Positions 55,648 to 63,172 of a DNA stretch of 64,000 nucleotides are shown piece by piece. Positions within the stretch are counted from its first letter, which is position 1; every line of letters begins with the position of its first letter. The notes under the pieces were generated by a model, which worked only from the letters and a program-made list of their open reading frames with translations, had not been told where the DNA came from and ran no database searches. The position numbers and the translations under genes are program-made. The stretch is from positions 1,674,001 to 1,738,000 of the forward strand of contig NZ_AP018694.1 in the NCBI RefSeq assembly GCF_009689585.1, in the 5' to 3' direction. Source of the DNA: Aquipluma nitroreducens. GTDB taxonomy: Bacteria; Bacteroidota; Bacteroidia; Bacteroidales; Prolixibacteraceae.

Positions 55648-56358
55648 CTATTGTAATTCTTTAATCCGGATATTGCGATACTCCACCTGTCCCCGATCAG
55701 CTTCGAGTCCGAGTGAGCCAGTGGCCGGAAGTTTTAGCGCGTCTTCAAGTAGCTCGCCGTTGCAGGTACAAAGGGCAACATTACCCTTTACAACAATTTC
55801 AATCCGATTCCATTCCTGCGCTTTGTAATTCTTGAGATCCTTGTACGGTCCTGCAACAAGGTAATCCCGACATTGCAACTGTATTCCGCGAATGAAAATT
55901 CCGCTATCGGCATTCTTTGATGCCCGAAACTCAATTGTAAGGATAAAATCATTGGGGTACTCCTCTTCCGTCCACAGAGTGATGTAGGATGGGTCATTTA
56001 ATTCCACGTAGTTATTGGGATTAACAGTAAGCGAACCATCTATCACTTTAAAGCGACCATCATTTGATTGATTCCTACCCTTGAATGAATCAAAGACAAA
56101 TTCCCCTTGTTCCTTGTTCCGATAACCCCAACCGGTTAGGTCTTTCCCATTAAACAGGCTATCAAAATCAGTGGGTTGATCCAGCAAATTTTCTTTTGTC
56201 AGCGGTTTTGGCTCTGTTGGTTTTGCTCCTGAAACCGGGTTAGCTGTTGCGGTTGATATTCCTACAAATGTGATCAGGAAAAAAAGGAACATCGTTCGCC
56301 ATATTGGTTTGATTACATTATCGAGAAAAATTATTGAACTAGATTTTCCAAACATCAT
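55648..56358 (-). CDS. DUF1080 (3-keto-disaccharide hydrolase-type) protein B
   Basis: An exported single-domain protein of the concanavalin-like DUF1080 family. Features are FDSLFNGKDLTGWGYR, RFKVIDGSLTVNP, DFILTIEFRASKNADSGIFIRG and EWNRIEIVVKGNVALCTCNGE, ending LEADRGQVEYRNIRIKEL. Members cleave glycosidic bonds of 3-keto-glycosides. The frame is open from 56358 (236 residues); a start at 56292 would leave a signal without basic residues, so the longer start is kept with reserve. It is the second of two DUF1080 genes in the cluster. Confidence 0.85.
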   Translation of the reverse strand: MMFGKSSSIIFLDNVIKPIWRTMFLFFLITFVGISTATANPVSGAKPTEPKPLTKENLLDQPTDFDSLFNGKDLTGWGYRNKEQGEFVFDSFKGRNQSNDGRFKVIDGSLTVNPNNYVELNDPSYITLWTEEEYPNDFILTIEFRASKNADSGIFIRGIQLQCRDYLVAGPYKDLKNYKAQEWNRIEIVVKGNVALCTCNGELLEDALKLPATGSLGLEADRGQVEYRNIRIKELQ

Positions 56359-56449
56359 TTTAGGCTTAATTATTTACAATATCAAATCTTTAAGATCACT
56401 TAGTTTCGTGAATCAGCATTCAATTTATTCTATGGTCGCTTCCAATTGG

Positions 56450-57265
56450 CTATTTATCAAGATATTTTATGTCAACTCTTCTGAATTCAAGAGGTTGACC
56501 TTCAGACTGCAATGCGATGAAGCCATCTTCCAAAAGAGTACCTTCAGGTAACGGATATTTTTTGGGTAATAAATATCCTCCAATCTGTGGTTTCGAGCAT
56601 ACGAGTACCGTGTCGCCATTTACTATGTTGGTTATGGTTTTGCCTCCTTGTACTACAATGTCAAGGTTAACCCATTCTCCATCAGGGAAATATTTCGAAT
56701 TGGAACTAATGCAATGTTCATTTGTTGGCTGGTCCTTAAAATAAACGGTTGTTCCTGGTGTACAAAAGTTCGCGGTAGTCTGTTTAACCGAATCCGTACT
56801 TCCAAGTAATTGTACTTCAATTGAAACCGGCCAGTTCTGGTCAATATCCATGCTTTCGGGCGACTGGGAATGAACCATAACTCCACTGTTTCGGTAACAA
56901 TACGAGGGAGCATCAGGCAACATTTCTCCAACAAACCGATATTCGACATGAAGAATGTATGACGACAACTTCTCTTTGTAAAACAAATGTCCAAAGCGGC
57001 CATTAAATTTGTCGAATTTACTGTAATCGATTTTAAGAATTCCGTTTTCGACCCTAAATCCGTTAAGTGGATTTTCTCCTGATTGGTATCCGGTTACTTT
57101 TAGAGTCCAACCATCCAGGTTTTTTCCATTGAATAGAGGTATCCATTCACCATTCTGAGAAATCGCAGATTGTTTATGATCGGCTATAGGTGATTGACCT
57201 TCAGCGTTCCGGACAAAGCTGAAAAACACAGCAATAAGTAGTAATACTAAAATGTTTCGGTTCAT
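56450..57265 (-). CDS. DUF1080 (3-keto-disaccharide hydrolase-type) protein A
   Basis: A 271-residue exported protein (signal MNRNILVLLLIAVFFSFVRNAEG). DUF1080 features are WIPLFNGKNLDGWTLKVTG, GFRVENGILKIDYS, SYILHVEYRF, YRNSGVMVHSQSPESMDIDQNWPVSIEVQLLG, GEWVNLDIVVQG and IALQSEGQPLEFRRVDIKYL. The insert around residues 90-160 makes it longer than protein B, so the two are likely specialised for different substrates or linkages rather than a recent duplication. It is the first gene of the cluster (transcription right to left), so the cluster promoter should be upstream of 57265; I find no clear element there. Confidence 0.87.
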   Translation of the reverse strand: MNRNILVLLLIAVFFSFVRNAEGQSPIADHKQSAISQNGEWIPLFNGKNLDGWTLKVTGYQSGENPLNGFRVENGILKIDYSKFDKFNGRFGHLFYKEKLSSYILHVEYRFVGEMLPDAPSYCYRNSGVMVHSQSPESMDIDQNWPVSIEVQLLGSTDSVKQTTANFCTPGTTVYFKDQPTNEHCISSNSKYFPDGEWVNLDIVVQGGKTITNIVNGDTVLVCSKPQIGGYLLPKKYPLPEGTLLEDGFIALQSEGQPLEFRRVDIKYLDK

Positions 57266-57410
57266 CGTATTGGCAAGTTAGTTTGGTTCTAAAAGTAATC
57301 ACAATCTAAATTTAAAACAATATTACAGGCATTTCAATTAGCGCCCAATCTTAAGTTGTTGGTTGGGCATATTCAAACACTCAAAACGATCCACCTAAAA
57401 ATAAACTAAA

Positions 57411-57442
57411 AATGCCACCTGTTTGGATAAACAAGTGGCATT
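57411..57442 (-). terminator. Terminator after purN
   Basis: AATGCCAC pairs with GTGGCATT, with an inner GTTT/AAAC pair, and a T-run follows on the minus strand, 28 bases past the purN stop. Confidence 0.75.
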
Positions 57443-57469
57443 CTATATCAGAACAATCAATTAGCACAA

Positions 57470-58045
57470 TTAATCATCATCTTCTTCACTTAATAACACT
57501 TCCTCAATTACCCGTGGGTAATGCTGATATTCTAACTCATGAATGCGAGCAGCAAGTGTTTCCGGAGTATCCTTTGGCAATATTGGACAAGTTGCCTGAA
57601 AAATAATCTTTCCCTTATCGTAATCCTGATTGACCTGATGGATTGTGATTCCGGATTCTTTGTCTTTTGAAGCAAGTACGGCTTTGTGCACATTTACCCC
57701 GAACATACCTTTTCCACCGTATTTGGGCAATAAAGCCGGATGAATATTGATAACAGTAAATAATTCGGTGAGATTACGTGGAACCAGCCAAAGGAAACCG
57801 GCCAGAACAATCATGTCAATCCTATGGTCGTAGAGTCTGTCTAAAATCTCGTTACTTCTGTAAAATTCGTCACTCTCGAATGTGAACGTTTCAATTCCGA
57901 GTTTTTCTGCCCGGATTAGTGCATACGCATTTTCATTATTCGACCAAAGTGAATCAACAACAATCTCCTTACTGGTTGAGAAATACTCAATTATCTTTTG
58001 GGCATTCGTCCCGGAGCCCGAGGCAAAAATGGCAATTCGTTTCAT
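57470..58045 (-). CDS. purN: Phosphoribosylglycinamide formyltransferase 1
   Basis: It transfers a formyl group from 10-formyl-THF to GAR in purine synthesis. The 191 residues include the phosphate-binding loop FASGSGTNAQKII, IVLAGFLWLVP and the catalytic INIHPALLPKYGGKGMFG and SGITIHQVNQDYDKG (Asn, His, Asp triad). It is divergent from acpP over 192 bases, an arrangement seen in many Bacteroidota. Its own promoter is at 58098-58128. Confidence 0.95.
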   Translation of the reverse strand: MKRIAIFASGSGTNAQKIIEYFSTSKEIVVDSLWSNNENAYALIRAEKLGIETFTFESDEFYRSNEILDRLYDHRIDMIVLAGFLWLVPRNLTELFTVINIHPALLPKYGGKGMFGVNVHKAVLASKDKESGITIHQVNQDYDKGKIIFQATCPILPKDTPETLAARIHELEYQHYPRVIEEVLLSEEDDD

Positions 58046-58097
58046 TTAATCTTTCGTTTATTGTTTTATGTCTAATGGAATTTTAGAATAATAGGTT

Positions 58098-58128
58098 CAA
58101 ATGTAGATCAACTATCTAAATCATTCAA
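58098..58128 (-). promoter_or_regulatory. Promoter of purN
   Basis: On the minus strand TTG (58126-58128), a 20-base spacer and TACATTTG (58098-58105) match both promoter elements, 53 bases before the start codon. Confidence 0.55.
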
Positions 58129-58158
58129 GCTTTATTCAACCATTTAATTCATTTTTAG

Positions 58159-58190
58159 TTTGAAATATCGGGTGTAAATTTATTACTTTG
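58159..58190 (+). promoter_or_regulatory. Promoter of the acpP-fabF-rnc operon
   Basis: TTTG (58159-58162), a 20-base spacer and TTACTTTG (58183-58190) lie 48 bases before the acpP start. The spacing is that of the Bacteroidota consensus; the -7 box is off by one position. Confidence 0.55.
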
Positions 58191-58237
58191 CATCGAATTT
58201 TTTGAAACAATTTTAATATTAACCAAAAATTAGAGTT

Positions 58238-58474
58238 ATGTCTGACGTTGCAGCAAAAGTAAAAGCAATTATTGTTGACAAATTAGGTGTTGATGAAAGT
58301 GAAGTTACCCTCGAAGCATCATTCACCAATGACCTTGGTGCTGATTCACTTGACACCGTAGAATTGATCATGGAATTTGAAAAAGAATTCGATTTGGCTA
58401 TTCCAGATGATCAGGCTGAAAAAATCTCAACTGTAGGTGAAGCGATTTCGCACATCGAAGCAAATTTGAAGTAA
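58238..58474 (+). CDS. acpP: Acyl carrier protein
   Basis: It carries growing acyl chains during fatty-acid synthesis. The 78 residues are highly acidic, with Ser37 in [11 protein letters not shown] as the phosphopantetheine site. It is followed after 19 bases by fabF, the classic order. Standard in every respect. Confidence 0.97.
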   Translation: MSDVAAKVKAIIVDKLGVDESEVTLEASFTNDLGADSLDTVELIMEFEKEFDLAIPDDQAEKISTVGEAISHIEANLK

Positions 58475-58493
58475 TAATAACAAAACGAAATTT

Positions 58494-59735
58494 ATGGAAT
58501 TTAAACGGGTAGTTGTTACCGGCCTTGGAACTGTAAACCCGCTTGGTAATTCTATTGAGGAATTCTGGGACGGCTTAAAAAATGGGAAAAGTGGCGCAGG
58601 CCCTATTACTCATTTTGATGCCACCACTCACAAAACAACTTTTGCCTGCGAGCTGAAGAATTTCGATCCTTCGGTCTATGTGGAGAAAAAAGAAATCAGG
58701 AAACACGATCCTTTCACTTTGTATGCTTATGCAGCTGCTGCACAGGCAATGGAAGATTCTGGTCTTGATCTCGAAAAAATCGACAAAGACAGGGCTGGAG
58801 TTGTTTGGGGTGCCGGAATTGGAGGCTTACAAACCTTCTTTGAAGAAACGTTGAATTATAAAAACGAGATGCCTCGATATTCGCCGTTCTTCATTCCTAA
58901 AATGATTGCCAACATTGCAAGTGGTTTACTCTCTATCCGATACGGATTTAGAGGCCCAAATTTCACAACGGTAACAGCATGTGCTTCTTCCTCAACAGCC
59001 CTTATCGAAGCGATGAATTATATTCGTATGGGTAAGGTGGATGTATTTATCTCCGGAGGTTCAGAGGCAGCAATAAATCCTGCAGGCTTAGCTGGATTTA
59101 ATTCCATGCGGGCTCTTTCGACCCGAAATGATGATCCAACGACAGCTTCACGTCCTTTTGACTTGGATCGCGATGGATTTGTGATGGGAGAAGGTGCTGG
59201 AGCTCTCATTTTAGAAGAGTATGAGCACGCGGTAAAACGTGGTGCAAAAATTTATGCCGAGTTGGTAGGTGGTGGTATGTCAGCTGATGCTTACCATATG
59301 ACTGCCCCCGATCCTGAATCAGGTGGTGCAACTTTATGCATGAAATGGGCTTTGGAAGATGCAGGTATGAATCCGGAAGACATTGATTATATTAATGTAC
59401 ACGGAACTTCAACTCCACTTGGAGACATCGCTGAACCTCAGGCTATTCAGAAATTATTTGGAGAACATGCTTACAAAATGAGCATTAGTTCAACCAAATC
59501 GATGACTGGTCACTTACTGGGAGCAACTGGTGCTGTTGAAGCAATTGCATGTATCCTCGCTATCCAAGAGGGTATAATTCCACCCACAATTAATCACTTT
59601 AAGGATGACCCTGAAATCGACTCAAAACTTGATTTCACATTCAATGTAGCTAAAGAACGCAAAATCAGAACTGCATTAAGCAATACGTTTGGTTTTGGCG
59701 GACACAATGCTACTGTTATTTTCAAGAAAATTTAA
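58494..59735 (+). CDS. fabF: 3-oxoacyl-ACP synthase II
   Basis: It condenses malonyl-ACP with acyl-ACP in chain elongation. The 413 residues carry the Cys163 nucleophile in TVTACASSSTALIEAM and the two active-site histidines in NVHGTSTPLGD and STKSMTGHLLGATGAVEA. GFGGHNATVIF ends the protein, as in the family. It is the middle gene of acpP-fabF-rnc; rnc starts 5 bases after its stop. Confidence 0.97.
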   Translation: MEFKRVVVTGLGTVNPLGNSIEEFWDGLKNGKSGAGPITHFDATTHKTTFACELKNFDPSVYVEKKEIRKHDPFTLYAYAAAAQAMEDSGLDLEKIDKDRAGVVWGAGIGGLQTFFEETLNYKNEMPRYSPFFIPKMIANIASGLLSIRYGFRGPNFTTVTACASSSTALIEAMNYIRMGKVDVFISGGSEAAINPAGLAGFNSMRALSTRNDDPTTASRPFDLDRDGFVMGEGAGALILEEYEHAVKRGAKIYAELVGGGMSADAYHMTAPDPESGGATLCMKWALEDAGMNPEDIDYINVHGTSTPLGDIAEPQAIQKLFGEHAYKMSISSTKSMTGHLLGATGAVEAIACILAIQEGIIPPTINHFKDDPEIDSKLDFTFNVAKERKIRTALSNTFGFGGHNATVIFKKI

Positions 59736-59740
59736 CACAA

Positions 59741-60496
59741 GTGATACGAACTATCGTTCAAAGAATAAAACTCTTTTCTTCTTCTAGAAAAGAGTTTTAT
59801 TTATTTTTAAGATCGCTGCTGGGTTTTTATCCGACAAACTTACGCGTATACGACATTGCCGTTATTCACAAATCGGCTTCAAAAATTGATTCACAAGGTA
59901 ATTACATTAATAATGAACGGCTTGAATATTTAGGCGATGCCATATTAGGAGCTGCCATTGCCGATTTTCTGTACAACCGTTTTCCAAATCAGGATGAAGG
60001 CTACCTCACCCAAATGCGTTCGAAACTGGTCAACCGCAGTTTTCTGACACAATTAACTTACCAGATTGGCCTGAATCATTTCATCCAATCGAACACCACC
60101 TCAACCATCGAATCGAGCCATATTTACGGCGACACACTCGAAGCGCTTATCGGTGCAATTTACCTGGATAAAGGTTATCCGGAAGCAAAAAAATTTATCA
60201 CCCGAAAACTGCTGAACAATTACGTTAATCTGGTTGAAGTGCAAAACACGAACTCCAACTACAAAAGTCAGTTGATTGAGTGGTCGCAGAAAAATAAGAA
60301 AGCAGTTTCGTTTGACACTACCGACGAAAGCAAAAATGATGGGAAACAACCGTGGTTCATGGCAATTATTGAAGTCGACAATGAGCTTTTGGGAAAAGGC
60401 TCTGGCGCGTCCAAAAAAGAAGCCCAACAAAATGCGTCAAAGGTTGCCCTCGATAAAATTAAAGACCGGTACCCCGATCCAAACCCTGCAGAATAG
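59741..60496 (+). CDS. rnc: Ribonuclease III
   Basis: It cuts double-stranded RNA in rRNA and mRNA processing. The 251 residues have the catalytic signature NNERLEYLGDAIL (57-69), a second acidic cluster near SHIYGDTLEALIGAIYLD and a C-terminal dsRNA-binding domain (about 175-245; YKSQLIEWSQKN, GSGASKKEAQQNASKVAL). The start is the GTG at 59741, the first codon before the conserved region, 5 bases after fabF. The hairpin at 60573 ends the operon. Confidence 0.95.
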   Translation: MIRTIVQRIKLFSSSRKEFYLFLRSLLGFYPTNLRVYDIAVIHKSASKIDSQGNYINNERLEYLGDAILGAAIADFLYNRFPNQDEGYLTQMRSKLVNRSFLTQLTYQIGLNHFIQSNTTSTIESSHIYGDTLEALIGAIYLDKGYPEAKKFITRKLLNNYVNLVEVQNTNSNYKSQLIEWSQKNKKAVSFDTTDESKNDGKQPWFMAIIEVDNELLGKGSGASKKEAQQNASKVALDKIKDRYPDPNPAE

Positions 60497-60572
60497 GAAT
60501 TGCCTTTACGTATTTAACTCCTTTTCCTTTCATTTACACCCCAAAGGTTCATTTATTTTAGTTGCAAAAACT

Positions 60573-60610
60573 AAAACAGAAATTGAAATAGCCATTCCAA
60601 TTTCTGTTTT
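60573..60610 (+). terminator. Terminator after rnc
   Basis: A perfect 13-bp stem (AAAACAGAAATTG / CAATTTCTGTTTT) with a 12-base loop, between rnc and the kinase gene. Confidence 0.7.
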
Positions 60611-60693
60611 CAGGAGCTAAAGCTTTAACGTTTATTGACTGGAATACCTGTGTTAAATATTGTTAAGTATTTATTATCAGCATTTTTAAAGAT

Positions 60694-60701
60694 TATATTT
60701 G
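60694..60701 (+). promoter_or_regulatory. -7 element immediately before the sensor kinase ATG
   Basis: TATATTTG matches TAnnTTTG exactly and ends 4 bases before the ATG at 60706. Transcription would begin at or within a few bases of the start codon, implying a leaderless mRNA. No -33 element is clear. Confidence 0.4.
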
Positions 60702-60705
60702 CGCT

Positions 60706-62328
60706 ATGAGTAGAAGGGTAATACTTATATTAATTGTGATCATGGCTTTGGTGATGACCAGTTTGATTCTGGTTCAGACCAATTCGATCATGAAAGCACT
60801 TGAAATAAAAGAAGAGCAATTTAACGCACAAGTAAATAGCGCACTGACTAAAGTTGTATATCAACTTGAAATGGATGAGGCTTCATTATTGGTGGATTTG
60901 GCTAAAGATTTTACAACTCCCAGAAACAATGGTATTTTCCCGGGAAGTATTCAACAATCAACCTCGGGAACACTTACCATACAAAGCAAGATCCTTTCCT
61001 ACCAATATTCCCAAAGAACTTCAGGAGTAATTCACAGTGAGGAAATAGCCGTAGATTTTGGTAATGAGCAAACCGACAAAGAAGAAAGCGAACGTGGAAG
61101 ACCTGGAGAATTTCCAAATGCTTTCGATATTTTACACGAATCAGATGGATTTGCCCGAAAGCAATACGAAGCAAGACTTGATTTGAGAGCACGAATGTTT
61201 GAACTGCAAACTCAGGCCGCGATACTCTCGCAATTACCAATTGAAGACCGCATAGGAGACGTAAGTACTCTGGGAAGATCGATTAAGGCTGAACTAAAAA
61301 GACAAGGCATAAATCTTGATTTCAGATATGCACTAAAAACATTTCCCCAAGGAAAAGAACAGTTAGTTTACGGAGATAAAAATTTTAACTCTGACCAGCA
61401 GAACGACTACAAAATCCTCTTGTTCCCGCATGACGATATCCTCCAGCCAAACTGGCTTTTCCTATACTTTCCAAAACAGAAAACCTATCTCCTGAAAGAA
61501 ACCGGGTTCCTGGTTATCCCAACTTTCGTTCTGACAGCTATGCTGATAGGTATTTTTGTTTTCACAATACTGATTATTCTTCGACAGAAAAAATTATCAA
61601 ACATCAAAAACGACTTCATCAACAACATGACTCATGAGCTGAAGACACCAATTTCGACGATTTCACTTGCCAGTCAGATGTTGCGCGACAATACGGTTAC
61701 CAATACTCCAAAAACCATTGAGCATATCTCCGGAATTATTTTTCAGGAGAGCAAGCGGTTAACGACTCAGGTTGAAAAAGTACTTCAAATGGCAGTATTT
61801 AATGAAGGAAAACTGAAACTAAAATTCAAAGAAGTAAATATTAATACGCTGATTAATTCGGTCGTTTTAAACTTCGAACTTAGGGTAAAGTCTAAAAATG
61901 GCGAATTAACCTCAGATTTGAAGGCAGACCCGGCAATCATTAAGGCCGATGAGGTACATCTTACCAATGTTTTGTTTAACTTGCTCGACAATGCTGTAAA
62001 ATACAGCAAGGACGAGCCCAGAATTCATATTTCAACCGAGACAAAAGACGATTTTGTTGTTCTATCGGTAAAAGATCACGGTATTGGAATACAGAGCGAA
62101 CATGTTGGCCAGATTTTTGAGCGCTTTTATCGCGTCCCAACTGGCAATGTGCACGATGTAAAAGGTTTTGGGCTAGGGTTGAGTTACGTTAAAATTATTG
62201 TTGATGCGCACAAGGGAAAGATAAAAGTTGAAAGCGCGCCAAATAAAGGAACAAAATTCATGATATATTTTCCGATAAACACAGAAGACCATGGAAAAAA
62301 AAGTAAAATTGCTATTGGCCGAGGATGA
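60706..62328 (+). CDS. Membrane sensor histidine kinase
   Basis: A 540-residue inner-membrane kinase. One helix (about 4-26) and a second (about 267-289) enclose a periplasmic sensor part of about 240 residues with no recognisable domain. There is no obvious HAMP. The dimerisation domain has NDFINNMTHELKTPISTISLASQML with the phospho-accepting His310. The ATPase domain has the N-box (LTNVLFNLLDNAVKYS), DHGIGI, FERFYRV and GFGLGLSYVK. It overlaps the response regulator gene by 38 bases. The signal sensed is unknown. Confidence 0.93.
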   Translation: MSRRVILILIVIMALVMTSLILVQTNSIMKALEIKEEQFNAQVNSALTKVVYQLEMDEASLLVDLAKDFTTPRNNGIFPGSIQQSTSGTLTIQSKILSYQYSQRTSGVIHSEEIAVDFGNEQTDKEESERGRPGEFPNAFDILHESDGFARKQYEARLDLRARMFELQTQAAILSQLPIEDRIGDVSTLGRSIKAELKRQGINLDFRYALKTFPQGKEQLVYGDKNFNSDQQNDYKILLFPHDDILQPNWLFLYFPKQKTYLLKETGFLVIPTFVLTAMLIGIFVFTILIILRQKKLSNIKNDFINNMTHELKTPISTISLASQMLRDNTVTNTPKTIEHISGIIFQESKRLTTQVEKVLQMAVFNEGKLKLKFKEVNINTLINSVVLNFELRVKSKNGELTSDLKADPAIIKADEVHLTNVLFNLLDNAVKYSKDEPRIHISTETKDDFVVLSVKDHGIGIQSEHVGQIFERFYRVPTGNVHDVKGFGLGLSYVKIIVDAHKGKIKVESAPNKGTKFMIYFPINTEDHGKKSKIAIGRG

Positions 62329-62986
62329 TGAAAACCTTGGATTGTTACTGAAAGAATATCTAATTGCCAAAGGATATGAAACAGATTTATATTCCGATGG
62401 AGAGTTGGCATACAAAGGATTCACTAAAAATCAGCCTTACAACCTCTGTATTCTGGATATCATGATGCCTAAAAAAGATGGGATCTCGTTGGCCAAAGAT
62501 ATCCGGTTGCTTAACATGGACGTTCCGATTATTTTTCTGACTGCCAAAAACATGAAGGAAGATGTGTTGGAAGGATTCAAAATCGGTGCCGACGACTACA
62601 TCACAAAGCCATTCAGCATGGAAGAGTTGATTTTCCGTATTGAAGCCATTATGCGACGGGTAAGTCAGGATAACAATTCCCACGAAGATGCTGTTTATCA
62701 ATTGGGTATTTACACCTTCGATTCGCGTAAGCAAATCCTCACCGGAGGTGAAGAAGATGAAGTAAAGTTAACCACCAAAGAAGCTGAATTGCTCCGTTTG
62801 CTGTGCAACAATGCAAACAAGGTTTTAGAACGTAACTTTGCCCTTAAAACAATATGGATAGATGACAACTATTTCAATGCCCGTAGCATGGATGTTTACA
62901 TTACTAAACTCCGGAAGCATTTGAAAGATGATCCGAAAGTTGAAATCATCAACGTGCACGGAAAAGGATACAAACTGATCATGTAA
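62291..62986 (+). CDS. OmpR-family response regulator
   Basis: A 231-residue DNA-binding regulator. The receiver domain (about 1-120) has LLAEDDENLG, the phosphorylated Asp56 in CILDIMMPKKDG, FLTAKN and the conserved Lys in YITKPFS. The winged-helix domain (about 135-231) has LTTKEAELLRLL and ARSMDVYITKLRKHLKDDPKVEIINVHGKGYKLI. Its start lies inside the kinase gene, so the two are translationally coupled partners. Targets are unknown. Confidence 0.95.
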   Translation: MEKKVKLLLAEDDENLGLLLKEYLIAKGYETDLYSDGELAYKGFTKNQPYNLCILDIMMPKKDGISLAKDIRLLNMDVPIIFLTAKNMKEDVLEGFKIGADDYITKPFSMEELIFRIEAIMRRVSQDNNSHEDAVYQLGIYTFDSRKQILTGGEEDEVKLTTKEAELLRLLCNNANKVLERNFALKTIWIDDNYFNARSMDVYITKLRKHLKDDPKVEIINVHGKGYKLIM

Positions 62987-63011
62987 TCTGAAACTGTACC
63001 CAGATATAAAA

Positions 63012-63038
63012 AAATCCTGCTGCAAAGCGGGATTTTTT
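63012..63038 (+). terminator. Terminator after the response regulator gene
   Basis: AAATCCTGCT pairs with AGCGGGATTT (one wobble) around GCAA and runs into TTT and then GTTTT. Confidence 0.8.
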
Positions 63039-63077
63039 GTTTTCGGAATTTTCGTTTTCGAAAATCAAATCACAAAA

Positions 63078-63113
63078 AAAAGGTTTCTCCATTTTGATCT
63101 GGAAAAACCTTTT
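63078..63113 (-). terminator. Terminator candidate for lepA
   Basis: A 14-bp stem with one mismatch (AAAAGGTTTCTCCA / TGGAAAAACCTTTT) is followed by T-rich sequence on the minus strand. It lies 60 bases beyond the lepA stop. Confidence 0.6.
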
Positions 63114-63130
63114 ATAAAATATTGTTTGGT

Positions 63131-63163
63131 ACTGAGCAGGTGACTTGAAGTCACCTGCTCAGT
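63131..63163. repeat. 33-base palindrome, copy 4
   Basis: The outer arms are ACTGAGC / GCTCAGT and the inner arms GGTGACTT / AAGTCACC around a single G. It starts 9 bases after the lepA stop (reading leftward) and precedes the terminator at 63078. Confidence 0.85.
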
Positions 63164-63172
63164 AGTAGAAAA

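Noticed and set aside
62291-62328. A sequencing error causing the kinase and regulator genes to overlap
   Set aside because: Both frames keep family-typical ends (kinase tail after the G2 box, regulator start MEKKVKLLLAEDDEN), and such overlaps are normal for coupled two-component genes.
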